Positions 20,438 to 31,652 of a DNA stretch of 64,000 nucleotides are shown piece after piece. Both the position numbers and the translations under genes were made by a program. Numbering within the stretch: position 1 is the first letter of the stretch; each line of letters opens with the position of its first letter. The DNA lies in NCBI GenBank assembly GCA_024707305.1, contig JANPZZ010000004.1:100823-164822 (forward strand), in the 5' to 3' direction. The notes under the pieces are model-generated. The model saw nothing but the letters and a program-made list of their open reading frames with translations. It did no database searches and had not been told where the DNA came from. The DNA comes from Chitinophagaceae bacterium (GTDB taxonomy: Bacteria; Bacteroidota; Bacteroidia; Chitinophagales; Chitinophagaceae).

Positions 20438-22568
20438 TTGGAAGTACGCAGAGACATATTGTGGCGTGTTTATATCAGCTTTCTCGGCATGGCTTTATTG
20501 TGTGTCGTGATTCTGGGCAAGGCATTTTATATACAACAGGTTGAAGGAAGTGAATTGCGCGCACTGGGTGATAGCCGCCAACAACGTATTGTAGAACTGG
20601 ATGCTGAACGCGGTACCATATTTAGCGAAGACGGACAAATGCTCAGCACATCCATGCCGCAGTTTGATATCTATATGGATTTTCAGGCGGATGGACTGCG
20701 CGATAAAAATGGAAAAGTTTTCAAAGAAAATATCGATTCATTCAGCCTGGCAATGGCAAAATTCTTTGGCGACAAATCCGCCAGCCAGTACAAAACTGAA
20801 TTGAAACAGGGATATGATTCTAAGAAGCGTTACTATCCCCTGAAGAAAAAATTATCATTCGAAGAATATAAAGCCTTTCGCCAGTTTCCACTGGTACGAC
20901 TGGGAAGAAATAAAAGTGGTGTGATTGTAGAAGAAAGCAGTAAACGGTTGGCCCCATTTGGATTGCTGGCAAATCGTACGGTAGGTCTTTCACGTGAGTT
21001 TATCGCCAGCAATGGCAAAACGAAAAAACAAAACGTGGGTTTGGAAATGTCTTACGACAGCCTGCTCACGGGTGTTTCAGGCCAGCGGCTCGTTCGCTAT
21101 GCATCCGGCATTGCGATTCCGGTTGATGGATTTCAGATTGAACCTGAAAATGGAAAAGACATTCACACAACACTGGATGTAAACATCCAGGACATTACGC
21201 AGAATGCACTGCTGAAGCAAATGGAATTGCACGAAGCATTGTATGGTACCTGCATCGTGATGGAAACAAAAACCGGAAAGATTAAAGCAATTGCCAATCT
21301 CGGTCGCAGACCTGATGGCAGTTACTGGGAAGATGATAACTACGCGTTGCGCGTAACAGAACCTGGTAGCACGATCAAACTGGTAACATTGCTTGCAACG
21401 CTGGAGAAAGGCACATCAAAACTGTCTGATCCCGTTGAAGTAGGAACAGCAGGACGCATGCAGGTGGGCCCCGTATGGTAAATGATGCCGAACGTCAACC
21501 GAAAGCGATTCAAACAGTGAAGGAATGTTTTGCACACAGCTCCAATGTGGGTATGAGCAAAATTGCATACCAGGCTTTTCAGAAAACCCGGCAGAGTTTA
21601 AAGATTACCTGACGAAGTATCATATGCTGGATAAAGCACCGGTCGATTTATCACACCTGCCACGTCCGCGCATTGCACCACTCGATAAAGGAAGTGGCGG
21701 ATTGATGAATATGATTACCATGAGTTTTGGCTATGCCATCCAGGTAAGCCCTTTGCATACTTTGATGTTGTACAATGCAATGGCAAACAATGGTAAAATG
21801 ATGAAGCCTTACCTGGTAAACAGCATCAGCCAGGGTGGTATCGCAGTAAAACAATTTGAACCAACGGTATTAGATAATCAACTGGTAAATGAATCGGTGG
21901 TGAAAGCAGCACGGGAAAGCCTGGAAGCCGTAATCACAGAAGGAACGGGTAAGAATGTTTTCAAGAACATGCCTTTTCCGGTAGCAGGAAAAACAGGTAC
22001 AGCACACGTTTCTGATGCGGGCATTACTTATGGTCATGGTGTTTACCAGGCATCATTCGTGGGTTATTTCCCTGCCGATGCGCCGCAATATTCAGTGATT
22101 GTTGTGATTCGTTCCAAACCACGTGCAGCCGTTCACTATGGTGGTACACTGGCGGGACCTGTTTTTAAAGAAGTAGCACTTCGTTTATATGCGGCTTATG
22201 TGCAGCCCAAACTGCCAAGGCCATTTGAAATAGCCAAAGACAGTTCGAATTACTTTTTTGCCGGACAAACTGATGCGTTGCGTCAGGTGTACAGCAAACT
22301 TGGATGGAGCTGGTCTGATTCATCAGGTAATGCAAATTATGCGATGGTAACAGGCAGGAAGCAGCAAACCGTTGCAAAACCTGTAGTAATCAAGCATTCC
22401 GTAGTACCTGATTTGAAAGGGATGGCATTGCGTGATGCGCTTTATCTTCTTGAATCGATGGGAGCAAAAGTGGCGGTAAAGGGAAAGGGAAAAGTAAAAC
22501 AACAATCACTTGCGCCGGGAACGGCAATGGTGAAGGGAACATCAATTGTACTTGAACTCGGAAGTTAA
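20438..22568 (+). CDS. ftsI: Septal penicillin-binding protein with PASTA domain, two frame breaks
   Basis: Class B transpeptidase that cross-links septal peptidoglycan. It has an N-terminal membrane anchor (about 10-32), then the dimerisation domain and the transpeptidase domain. All three active-site motifs can be read: STIK (Ser311), SSN in HSSNVGMSK, and KTG in VAGKTGTAHV. A PASTA domain follows (VVPDLKGMALRDALYLLESMG). The first break is in GGGCCCC at 21466-21472 (one G or C missing). The middle segment (about 21483-21580) is in the third frame, and the second break is at A4 21583-21586 (one A missing). TTG at 20438 is the likely start. Because all motifs survive, the gene is probably intact in the organism. 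Confidence 0.95.
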
Positions 22569-22583
22569 ATATGTTATGCCACG

Positions 22584-24047
22584 GTGGTATTGAGAGAAGT
22601 ACTATATAAGGTAGCAATCCGGTCGGTTTCTGGAAATACAGCAACAGAAATCACCGATGTACAGATTGATTCGAGACAGGTGAAAGCAGGTTGCCTTTTT
22701 ATAGCAGTGAAAGGAGTGGCAACCGATGGTCATGCGTTCATTGAAAAAGCAATAAATGCGGGTGCAGCAGCAGTGATTTGTGAAAAGATGCCTGCTCAGT
22801 TAACTAATTCGGTTGTATATGTGCAGGTAGAAAACAGCGCAGCAGCAGCAGGCGAAGCAGCACATAATTTTTTCGGTCATCCGTCCGAAAAAATGAAACT
22901 GGTAGGTGTTACCGGTACCAACGGAAAAACCACCATCGCCACCTTGCTTTATAAGCTCTTTACATCATTGGGATACACCACCGGCTTGATTAGTACGGTG
23001 GAAAACAGAATTGGCGAAAAGATATTGCCTGCAACACATACCACGCCCGATCCTGTGCAGTTGAACCGGTTGTTGCGCGATATGAAAGATGCCGGCTGTT
23101 CACATGTGTTTATGGAAGTGAGTTCACATGCACTTCACCAACATCGAGTGACCGGCCTTCGGTTTTCAGGCGCACTGTTTAGCAATATCACACACGATCA
23201 CCTGGATTATCACAAAACGTTTGATGAATATATCCGGGTAAAGAAAAGCTTCTTTGATCAGTTGGATTCTGAAGCATTTGCCATCAGCAATGCGGACGAT
23301 AAACGTGGGATTGTGATGTTGCAAAATACAGCAGCTAAAAAGCACATGTACAGCCTTCGCACGCTTGCGGATTTTAAAGGCAAACTGATGGAGAATACAC
23401 TTGCTGGTTTGCTGATGCAGGTAAATGATCAGGAAGTGCATTTCAGGCTGATCGGTGAATTCAACGCGTACAACCTGCTGGCAGTTTATGGTGCAGCCAT
23501 CTGCCTGGGTGAAGATAAACAGGATGTATTGCTTCACCTGAGCAAACTCACCGGCGCAGAAGGACGGTTTGATTATATCATTTCGCCAAAAGATTTTGTA
23601 ATCGCAATTGTTGATTACGCACATACACCAGATGCATTGCTGAATGTGCTGGCAACGATTCAGAAGTTGAGAAAAGGAAACGAGCAGGTGATTACAGTTG
23701 TGGGATGCGGTGGTGATCGCGATAAAACCAAGCGGCCTGTTATGGCAGCAGCGGCAGTAGAGCACAGCGACAAAACGATATTGACGAGTGATAATCCACG
23801 TACCGAAGATCCTGTTCAGATTATCCGTGATATGGAAGCTGGGTTGCAGGCATCGGCACGAAGAAAGTTCCTGAGTATTACAGATCGCAAAGAAGCAATC
23901 AGAACTGCGATCACACTGGCCCAACCCAATGACATTGTGTTGATAGCAGGAAAGGGGCACGAAAAATACCAGGAGATTAACGGTGTGAGACATCACTTTG
24001 ATGACAAAGAAATTGTTGAAGAGGTCTTTAAAGAATTAGAACGATAA
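22584..24047 (+). CDS. murE: UDP-MurNAc-L-Ala-D-Glu--2,6-diaminopimelate ligase
   Basis: Cytoplasmic Mur ligase that adds the third amino acid of the peptidoglycan stem. It has 487 residues, with the ATP loop GTNGKTT at 111-117 and the carbamylated-lysine region downstream. The DNPR motif in TSDNPRTEDP marks meso-diaminopimelate as substrate. GTG is the likely start, 16 nt after ftsI. The frame is intact. Confidence 0.97.
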   Translation: MVLREVLYKVAIRSVSGNTATEITDVQIDSRQVKAGCLFIAVKGVATDGHAFIEKAINAGAAAVICEKMPAQLTNSVVYVQVENSAAAAGEAAHNFFGHPSEKMKLVGVTGTNGKTTIATLLYKLFTSLGYTTGLISTVENRIGEKILPATHTTPDPVQLNRLLRDMKDAGCSHVFMEVSSHALHQHRVTGLRFSGALFSNITHDHLDYHKTFDEYIRVKKSFFDQLDSEAFAISNADDKRGIVMLQNTAAKKHMYSLRTLADFKGKLMENTLAGLLMQVNDQEVHFRLIGEFNAYNLLAVYGAAICLGEDKQDVLLHLSKLTGAEGRFDYIISPKDFVIAIVDYAHTPDALLNVLATIQKLRKGNEQVITVVGCGGDRDKTKRPVMAAAAVEHSDKTILTSDNPRTEDPVQIIRDMEAGLQASARRKFLSITDRKEAIRTAITLAQPNDIVLIAGKGHEKYQEINGVRHHFDDKEIVEEVFKELER

Positions 24048-24075
24048 ACAGTAAACGGCAAACCACAGACTATTT

Positions 24076-25356
24076 ATGCTATATCATTTATTTGACTGGT
24101 TTGACAAGCAGGGCATCGATTTCCCGGGAAGTGAACTCTACCGGTTCATTTCCTTCAGGGTGGTGATGGCGATACTGACGTCGTTATTGATAACACTGGT
24201 TTTCGGAAAGCGATTGATTCGTTACCTGCAGAACAAGCAGGTGGGTGAATCAGTTCGTGACCTTGGGCTGGCGGGTGAACAGCAAAAGAAAGGTACTCCC
24301 ACAATGGGCGGTATCATCATCATCCTGGGTATTATTATACCGACACTGCTCTTTGCAAAACTGGATACGATTTATATCATCGTGATGTTGATTGCAACAG
24401 TTTGGCTTGGTATCATCGGATTTGTGGATGATTACCTGAAACTGCGTGCTAAACAACAGGCACAGCAACAAGGTGTGGCGTATAAGAAAGGTGATAAAGA
24501 TGGTCTCGCTGGCTGGTTTAAAATTTTGGGCCAGGTAGGATTGGGAATTCTTGTAGGTGCGGTTCTGTACTTCCACCCCGATGTAAAAATCTGGCGTGAA
24601 TACCAGGGCACACCACGTGCTGAGCAGGTTGATCAGTTTCACCAACGTGAAGTAAATGGGAAGGTTAAGTATTTTGTTGAAACAAAAGAACCTATTACCA
24701 CAATTCCATTTGTGAAAAATCATGAGTTCAACTATAGCAAGTTGTTGCCTGAAGCATTACGTGATTTTTCATGGATCCTGTATATACTGGTTGTGATATT
24801 TATTATTACTGCAGTATCAAATGGGGCGAATATCACAGATGGATTAGATGGACTGGCGACGGGTACTTCGGCATTGATTGGTGTTTGTCTCGGCATATTC
24901 GCTTACGCCAGTGGTAGTTTCGTCTTTGCCGATTATCTCAACATCATGTATATACCTGAGTTGGGCGAGCTCTCGATTTTTCTGGCGGCAATGATCGGAG
25001 CATGTGTGGGTTTTCTGTGGTATAATTCTTATCCGGCGCAGGTGTTCATGGGAGATACCGGAAGCCTCACACTGGGGGGTATCATCGCCGCCATTGCGAT
25101 CATTGTACACAAAGAATTGTTGATCCCCATTTTCTGTGGTGTGTTCCTGGTAGAGAACCTGAGTGTAATGATCCAGGTAACGTATTTCAAATACACGAAA
25201 AAGAAATATGGTGTGGGGAAAAGAGTGTTCCTGATGAGCCCTCTGCATCACCACTACCAAAAGAAAGGATATCATGAAGCGAAGATTGTAACGCGGTTTT
25301 GGATTATGACAGTGCTCTTTGTGATTTTTAGTATTGCTACGTTGAAATTAAGATAA
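24076..25356 (+). CDS. mraY: Phospho-N-acetylmuramoyl-pentapeptide transferase
   Basis: Integral membrane enzyme that makes lipid I from UDP-MurNAc-pentapeptide and undecaprenyl phosphate. It has about ten membrane segments. Signature motifs are GTPTMGG, the aspartate pair in [21 protein letters not shown] and the C-terminal [13 protein letters not shown]. At 426 residues it is longer than the roughly 360 usual in E. coli. The extra length is an inserted cytoplasmic or periplasmic loop (about residues 170-225, [16 protein letters not shown]), common in Bacteroidota. The 248 nt to murD hold no convincing gene. Confidence 0.97.
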   Translation: MLYHLFDWFDKQGIDFPGSELYRFISFRVVMAILTSLLITLVFGKRLIRYLQNKQVGESVRDLGLAGEQQKKGTPTMGGIIIILGIIIPTLLFAKLDTIYIIVMLIATVWLGIIGFVDDYLKLRAKQQAQQQGVAYKKGDKDGLAGWFKILGQVGLGILVGAVLYFHPDVKIWREYQGTPRAEQVDQFHQREVNGKVKYFVETKEPITTIPFVKNHEFNYSKLLPEALRDFSWILYILVVIFIITAVSNGANITDGLDGLATGTSALIGVCLGIFAYASGSFVFADYLNIMYIPELGELSIFLAAMIGACVGFLWYNSYPAQVFMGDTGSLTLGGIIAAIAIIVHKELLIPIFCGVFLVENLSVMIQVTYFKYTKKKYGVGKRVFLMSPLHHHYQKKGYHEAKIVTRFWIMTVLFVIFSIATLKLR

Positions 25357-25604
25357 TAAGACAGGAATTGATTGTAAGAATGTTAGTGATCTTGTTTTAA
25401 AAAAGTTCATGTTTAGAACGACATCACACTTGAAAAACCACCCTTTTTCACCGTATTCCGTACAATTTGAAAAAAGGTTATTAGTTAAGGCAACCCTTGA
25501 AAGCATTCCAATGCCAGGCCAACACCCAGGTGGAAGCCAGGTAGAAAACATTACCAAAACACAATGCTTGTGAAGAACCAATTTTTTTCTACGCTCCTGA
25601 AATT

Positions 25605-26942
25605 ATGGGCAAAAAACTAGTAATACTGGGTGGCGGGGAAAGCGGCGTAGGTGCCGCGATACTCGCAAAAAAAGAAGACTACGAAGTGTTTGTAGCCGAC
25701 CAGGGCTCTTTGAAAGAACAGTATCTGCAGTTATTAAAGGAACATGAGGTTGAATTCATGACCGGCGAGGCTGCATTCGAGCGGGTAATGTTAGCAGATG
25801 AAGTGATGAAAAGCCCCGGTATTCCTGAAAAGAATGAATGGGTAAAAGCCATTCGCAAAAAAGGAATACCCGTGATAAGTGAAATTGAACTTGCTTATCG
25901 CCATAAAGGCAACAGTCGCATCATCGCCATTACAGGAAGTAACGGAAAAACCACCACCACATCACTCACCTGGCATATTTGTAAGAAAGCCGGAATTGAT
26001 GCAGCACTGGTAGGAAACATCGGTTACTCATTTGCCCGACAGGTAGCTGAAGATCCAAAGCCCGTTTATGTGGCGGAGATCAGCAGCTTTCAACTCGACG
26101 ATATCCACAAATTCAGGCCGGATATCGCGATACTGACAAATATTACAGAAGATCATCTGGATCGCTACGAATACAATTTTGAAAATTATATCCGCAGCAA
26201 ATTCAGGATCATTATGAATCAGACGCGCGATGATACATTCATCTATTGCGCCGACGATCCGGTAACAATGGATTATTTGAGAAAATTCGACATACAAGCA
26301 AACCAACTGCCAATTAGTATGAAAACAGAAACAAACGGAGCATTTATTAAAGACGGGGACATGTACGTAAGAACGGGCGAAGATTTTATTTCTATGAGTG
26401 TGTATGATTTTGCGATGAAAGGTAAACACAACCAGTATAATACCATGGCAGCAAGTGTGGCAGGTGCCCAGATGGAAATCAGGAAGGAGAAAATCCGTGA
26501 GGCAGTGATGGATTTCCAGGCACTGGAACATCGTATGGAGCCCGTAGCAACCATCCGTGGTGTGGAATTTATCAACGACAGCAAGTCGACGAATACCAAC
26601 TCAACCTGGTATGCACTCGAAAGCATGACCCGCCCCACCATCCTGGTGCTCGGTGGAGTTGATAAAGGAAACGACTACTCGCTCTTGGAAGAACTGGTGA
26701 AAGAAAAAGTGAAAGCGATTATTTGCCTCGGTGTCGACAACCAGAAAATTCATGATGCATTCGCTGGCATTGTACCTACAATTGTAGATACACAATCAGC
26801 AACCGATGCCGTGAAAGCTGCGTTTCATTTTTCTGAAAAAGGCGATGTGGTTTTGCTAAGCCCGGCTTGTGCAAGTTTCGACCTGTTTAAAAACTATGAA
26901 GACAGGGGCACACAGTTTAAAAAAGCAGTGAGAGAGCTATAG
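25605..26942 (+). CDS. murD: UDP-N-acetylmuramoyl-L-alanine--D-glutamate ligase
   Basis: Cytoplasmic Mur ligase that adds D-glutamate to UDP-MurNAc-L-Ala. It has 445 residues: an N-terminal nucleotide-sugar domain (GGGESGVGAA), the ATP loop GSNGKTTTT at 111-119 and a C-terminal domain with FINDSKSTN and LLSPACASFDLF. The frame is intact. A fairly long gap before it may hold a secondary promoter, but I cannot identify a box with confidence. Confidence 0.97.
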   Translation: MGKKLVILGGGESGVGAAILAKKEDYEVFVADQGSLKEQYLQLLKEHEVEFMTGEAAFERVMLADEVMKSPGIPEKNEWVKAIRKKGIPVISEIELAYRHKGNSRIIAITGSNGKTTTTSLTWHICKKAGIDAALVGNIGYSFARQVAEDPKPVYVAEISSFQLDDIHKFRPDIAILTNITEDHLDRYEYNFENYIRSKFRIIMNQTRDDTFIYCADDPVTMDYLRKFDIQANQLPISMKTETNGAFIKDGDMYVRTGEDFISMSVYDFAMKGKHNQYNTMAASVAGAQMEIRKEKIREAVMDFQALEHRMEPVATIRGVEFINDSKSTNTNSTWYALESMTRPTILVLGGVDKGNDYSLLEELVKEKVKAIICLGVDNQKIHDAFAGIVPTIVDTQSATDAVKAAFHFSEKGDVVLLSPACASFDLFKNYEDRGTQFKKAVREL

Positions 26943-26995
26943 CAATTGGTGAAGTTGAATTGAAGTTTAAAAAGCAGTAAACAGTTTAAACAGGT

Positions 26996-28251
26996 TTGGA
27001 ATTAATTAAAGACATACGATTCCAGGAGATTGGCGATAGCCTTAAACCTAAACATCTTTTAAGCAAAACAAAAGGTGACAAGGTAATATGGGCCCTGGTG
27101 ATTTTACTGGCACTGGTTTCGTTGCTGGCTGTTTATAGTGCAACGGGTTCTTTGGCATACAAACATTATAAAGGGAATACGGAAGTGTACCTGTTCAAAC
27201 AGGTGGCCTTTATCGTAATCGGTGTACTGGTGGTTTATTTTGCACACCTGGTTAACTACAAAGTTTACTCGCGTGTTGCAACTATTCTCTTCCTGGTCTG
27301 TATCCCGCTGCTGATATACACTTTGTTTTTTGGAGTAAGAATGAATGAAGGAAGCCGTTGGATTCGTCTGCCACTTATTAATATGACGATGCAGACATCT
27401 GATCTTGCGAAACTTGCTTTGTTCATGTACCTCGCCCGTGTTATCAGCCGCAAACAGGAAGTGATCAAAGATTTCAAAAAAGGATTTTTACCCGCCATCA
27501 TACCCATCGGAATTATTTGCGCGCTGATTGCGCCTGCCAACCTTTCAACAGCACTGCTGCTGTTTGCAAGTTGCATGATGCTGTTGTTTATCGGTCGTGC
27601 ACGCATGAAGCATATGCTGTTGGTGGCAGGTATTGCATTAATCCCGTTGATATTCCTGGTGGTAGCAGCCGTTGCAAGACACAGCACATCGGATGATGAA
27701 GTGGTGGCGAAAGGTTCTTCTTCCGGTTTGTTTGGTCGTGTGGAAACCTGGATCAATCGTGTTGAAAGTTTTATCTACGGTGGAAAAGAAGCATCAGATG
27801 ATGAGATGTACCAGGTAAACCAGGCAAAGATTGCGATTGCGAAAGGGGGATGCTGGGTGTTGGTCCCGGCAACAGCACATCGCGTGATTACCTGCCGCAG
27901 GCTTACAACGATTTTATTTTCGCAATCATCATCGAAGAATATGGATTGTTAGGCGGTGCATTTATCGTGTTTATCTACCTGGTGTTCCTGTTTCGATGTA
28001 TTAAAATATTCAGGCAATGCCCTTATGCATTTGGCGCATTCCTGGCATTGGGACTCAGTTTTACACTGGCTATACAAGCCATCGCCAATATGGCGGTAAC
28101 CGTAAACCTGTTTCCTGTAACGGGAGTAACCCTGCCGTTGGTGAGTATGGGTGGCAGTAGTTTCATTTTTACCTGCCTGGCGATTGGAATTGTATTGAGT
28201 GTGGCAAGGCATAGTGAGTTGAATGAAAAAACAGCAGCAGTAGAAGAATAA
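26996..28251 (+). CDS. ftsW: Lipid II polymerase / flippase-family protein FtsW, frame break
   Basis: SEDS-family glycosyltransferase that polymerises septal glycan with FtsI. It has about ten membrane segments, with the conserved LVSLLAVYSATGS start region and NEGSRWI. The GVGPGNSTSRDYLPQAYNDFIFAIIIEEYG region follows the break, with NLFPVTGVTLPLVSMGGSS near the end. The frame breaks at G5 27845-27849; one added G gives ...AIAKGGMLGVGPGNS.... TTG is the likely start. The break is probably a sequence error. Confidence 0.95.
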
Positions 28252-28285
28252 CCGGAAGAACCGCACACCTCAAATTGATAGGCGC

Positions 28286-29383
28286 ATGAAAATAATTATA
28301 GCAGGAGGAGGTACCGGAGGACATATTTTCCCGGCTATTGCAATAGCAAATGCATTGCGAAAGCTGGATGCAGGAGTAGAGATTTTGTTTGTGGGAGCGA
28401 AAGGGAAAATGGAGATGGAAAAAATCCCGCAGGCAGGTTATAATATAGAAGGTCTGGATATAGCCGGATTCAACAGAAGTTCTTTGATAAAAAATGTGAG
28501 TCTGCCTTTCAAGCTGATTAAAAGTTTCTGGCAGGTGCGCAGCATTTTTAAAAAATTTAAGCCCGACGCAGTAGTAGGAGTGGGAGGTTATTCCAGTTTC
28601 CCTGTACTGCGGTTTGCACAGGCAAAAGGAATTCCAAGTTTTATTCATGAGTCAAATTCATTTGCTGGCAAAAGCAATATCCTGTTAGGAAAAAAAGCAA
28701 CCAGGGTTTATGTGGCGACCGAGGGGATGGACAAATTTTTTCCCCGCGAAAAAATTTTGCTCACCGGCAATCCGGTGCGACAGGTAATTGCGAATGCTGC
28801 CGTATCGCAAGCCGATGCTTTGCATTTTTTTGGGCTTGATCGTTCTAAAAAAACAGTATTGGTGGTAGGTGGAAGCCTTGGAGCAAAAACAATCAATGAA
28901 GCCATTGATAAGAATTTAGATCAATTGCTGCAGGCAGATCTCCAGCTGATCTGGCAAACAGGAAAACCCTATGCAGAAAGAGGCCGGCAGGCTGCCGCCG
29001 GCAAAGCTGGTATCTGGGTAAATGATTTTATTACACAGATGGAAAATGCGTATGCTGCCGCCGACATCGTTGTTGCCCGCGCCGGGGCTATGACAGTGGC
29101 GGAATTAACAGTAGTGAAAAAGCCCGTTTTGTTCGTACCCTATCCTTATGCGGCGGAAGACCATCAGACTGTGAATGCCCAACAGCTGGTGAAAAGAGAG
29201 GCGGCCATCATGGTTAAAGACAGCAATGCGATGCAGGAACTGATTCCTGCTTTACTGGAGCTGGCCCGTGATGAGCCGGGGAAACAAAGGATGATTCAAA
29301 ACATGGCATCGATGGGTATTACCGATGCCGACGATCGTGTGGCGAAAGATATTTTGACACACCTCAAAAAAGAAATAAAGTGA
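28286..29383 (+). CDS. murG: UDP-GlcNAc:lipid I N-acetylglucosaminyltransferase
   Basis: Peripheral inner-membrane GT28 enzyme that converts lipid I to lipid II. It has 365 residues: the N-terminal glycine loop GGGTGGHIFPA (7-17), VGVGGYSSFP, the linker SLGAKTIN and the C-terminal donor-binding segment ARAGAMTVAEL. The frame is intact. Its stop overlaps the murC start by 4 nt (GTGA), so the two are translationally coupled. Confidence 0.97.
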   Translation: MKIIIAGGGTGGHIFPAIAIANALRKLDAGVEILFVGAKGKMEMEKIPQAGYNIEGLDIAGFNRSSLIKNVSLPFKLIKSFWQVRSIFKKFKPDAVVGVGGYSSFPVLRFAQAKGIPSFIHESNSFAGKSNILLGKKATRVYVATEGMDKFFPREKILLTGNPVRQVIANAAVSQADALHFFGLDRSKKTVLVVGGSLGAKTINEAIDKNLDQLLQADLQLIWQTGKPYAERGRQAAAGKAGIWVNDFITQMENAYAAADIVVARAGAMTVAELTVVKKPVLFVPYPYAAEDHQTVNAQQLVKREAAIMVKDSNAMQELIPALLELARDEPGKQRMIQNMASMGITDADDRVAKDILTHLKKEIK

Positions 29384-30788
29384 AACTCAATACTGTCCTT
29401 ATGAACTCCCCTTTCAGGGGGCTCAGCCACCTGAGTGAAGTGTATTTTATCGGTATTGGTGGAATTGGAATGAGCGCAATCGCACGCTTCTTCCAACAGC
29501 AGGGAGTGAAAGTGAGCGGATATGATAAGACACCAACGACACTTACACGCGAACTGGAGGCATCGGGAATAGCAGTACACTATGAAGAAAAACACAGCGT
29601 TGATACCAACGCAACCCGATCTGGTGGTTTATACACCTGCCATTCCAAAAGATCATAAGGAATGGTTGTATTACCAGGAAGCAGGTCAAAAGATTGTAAA
29701 ACGCAGCGATGTGCTGCAAATGATTTCGAACAGTTCTTTTAATATATGTATCGCAGGTACACACGGTAAAACCACCATCAGTACCATGACGGCACACCTA
29801 CTTCGGCATAGCGGATTTGGTTGCAACGCATTCCTGGGAGGAATTTCAGGAAACTATAATACCAATTTCTGGAGCCATCAAAGAAATGTGTGTGTGATTG
29901 AAGCCGATGAATACGATCGCAGCTTTTTGAAACTGAGCCCTGATATAGCTATCATCTCAGCTATGGATGCCGATCATCTCGACATCTACGGCACCGCCGA
30001 AAATGTGGAACAGGCTTTCATCGATTTTGCCGGCAAAGTGAGGGAAGATGGTAAGCTGATTGTAAAACATGGTTTGAAAAGGTCCGCTGATTTGCAATCG
30101 GAGAAATACATTTCTTATAGCCGCGAAGATCATTCGGCGGATGTATTTACCGACAACCTGAAACTGGATGATGGCTCTTACATTTTTGACATCTGCCTGC
30201 AGGGACACTGGATCAGAAACCTGCGATTGAATATGGGTGGTCTGCACAATGTGGAGAACATAACAGCAGCCATTACCGCAGCCTGGCTGGTAGGAATAGA
30301 GGATGAAAAGATTAAAGCAGCGGTGGATGCATTCAGAGGTGTGAAGCGGCGGTTTGAATCTGTGTATAAATCTGATCAACGTGTTTTGATTGACGATTAT
30401 GCACACCATCCTGAAGAGTTGCGTGCCCTGCTTACCAGTGCGAAAGGATTATTTGCAGGCCGCAAGATGTTGTTGATTTTTCAACCCCATCTCTACAGTC
30501 GCACACGCGACTTTGCCGATGGGTTTGCAGAAGTGTTGGGGATTGCAGATGAAGTAGTTCTTTTACCGATTTACCCCGCACGTGAACTACCTGTGGAAGG
30601 AGTAAACAGTGAAATGCTGATTGAGAGAATGCGGGAGATGAAAAAAACAGTGTTGCAGAAAACGGAAGTGTTGGATTACATCGATAGATGGATCGATGAA
30701 AACGAAAAAGACATTAATTATAATGGCTGGTGCCGGAGATATAGACAGATTGCTGGAATCTCTTAAAAAACTGATCGAAAATAAATAG
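29380..30788 (+). CDS. murC: UDP-N-acetylmuramate--L-alanine ligase, two frame breaks
   Basis: First Mur ligase of the stem-peptide pathway. It has the N-terminal VYFIGIGGIGMSAIA, the ATP loop AGTHGKTT and the C-terminal YDDYAHHPEE-type region (IDDYAHHPEELRALL) with LIFQPHLYSRT. The first break is at A5 29588-29592; one A removed gives ...HYEENTALIPTQPD.... The second is at A5 30705-30709; one A removed gives ...NEKTLIIMAGAGDID... and a stop at 30788, 2 nt before ftsQ. As written, the C-terminal end is scrambled. The N-terminus has an extra segment (NSPFRGLSHL) encoded by a small CCCCTTTCAGGGG palindrome. An alternative start is the ATG at 29401. Confidence 0.95.
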
Positions 30789-30789
30789 C

Positions 30790-31578
30790 GTGAATACGCG
30801 TAAAACCATACGGAAAATATTATTCGCCTGCCTTTGGCTTACCATCGGCACCTGTATGTTATTGTTGTTAATGGCAGCAATCGGCAAACAGCAGAATGAA
30901 ACCTGCAAAGATGTTGAAATCAGCATCACCGGTGCTCCGGATGATAAGCAGGTATTGCAGGATAAAGACATTCTCAAACTGCTGAAAGCAGCCACCAACG
31001 GTCCGGTAGTGGGTCAATCGAGAAAACGATTTGACCTGTGGAAAATGGAAAAGCTGCTGGAAGGCAATATGTGGGTGAAAGATGCACGTATTTATTTTGA
31101 TAATAAAGATGTGTTGCATGTAAAAGTGGAACAACGCCAGCCGATGGCAAGAGTGTTTACAACAGGTGGTAAAAGTTTTTATCTCGATGAATCAGGACAG
31201 GTGATGCATCTTTCAGATCAACTGAAAATTTCTTTGCCGGTGTTCACAGGTTTTCCTGAAAAAGCAAAACCCGGACGTACCGACAGCCTGATAATAAAAG
31301 ACATGTTAACATTATCAGAATATATTCAGAACGATAAATTCTGGAACGCACAGATAGGACAGGTTGATGTGGTAATACCCAACGCGAAAGAATGGGGATT
31401 TGAATTGGTACCGGTGGTAGGAAATCACCTGATCAAACTGGGTGATGCAAATAACATTGAACAGAAATTCAACCGGCTCTATCAGTTTTACCGGCAGGTA
31501 GTGCCAAGAGCGGGGTTGGAAAAATATAAGATAGTGGATGTGCGGTTTGCGGGGCAGGTGGTTGCAGAGAAAAAGTGA
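30790..31578 (+). CDS. ftsQ: Cell division protein FtsQ/DivIB
   Basis: A 262-residue bitopic protein: a short basic N-terminus, one membrane segment (about 8-34) and a periplasmic POTRA/FtsQ domain (WVKDARIYFDNKDVLHVKVEQRQPMARV). It forms the FtsQLB complex that licenses septal synthesis. The GTG start follows the corrected murC stop directly. The frame is intact. Confidence 0.9.
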   Translation: MNTRKTIRKILFACLWLTIGTCMLLLLMAAIGKQQNETCKDVEISITGAPDDKQVLQDKDILKLLKAATNGPVVGQSRKRFDLWKMEKLLEGNMWVKDARIYFDNKDVLHVKVEQRQPMARVFTTGGKSFYLDESGQVMHLSDQLKISLPVFTGFPEKAKPGRTDSLIIKDMLTLSEYIQNDKFWNAQIGQVDVVIPNAKEWGFELVPVVGNHLIKLGDANNIEQKFNRLYQFYRQVVPRAGLEKYKIVDVRFAGQVVAEKK

Positions 31579-31652
31579 TGACTGCAACGAAAGAATGTGA
31601 GAATGTGGTAAAGTGAATTGGGAAAATTGGAACAACTAAAAACAACATAAAA

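Noticed and set aside
23166..23996. 276-codon minus-strand frame inside murE
   Set aside because: It lies wholly opposite a conserved gene, is rich in Cys and His as expected for an antisense shadow, and resembles no protein family.
25409..25573. 54-codon + strand frame between mraY and murD
   Set aside because: It has a stop and an ATG but no recognisable motif and no clear ribosome-binding site; it is probably chance in a 248-nt gap.
29580..29595. Programmed frameshift in murC
   Set aside because: No slippery heptamer plus downstream structure common to such sites, and the same type of break occurs in about 30 unrelated genes.
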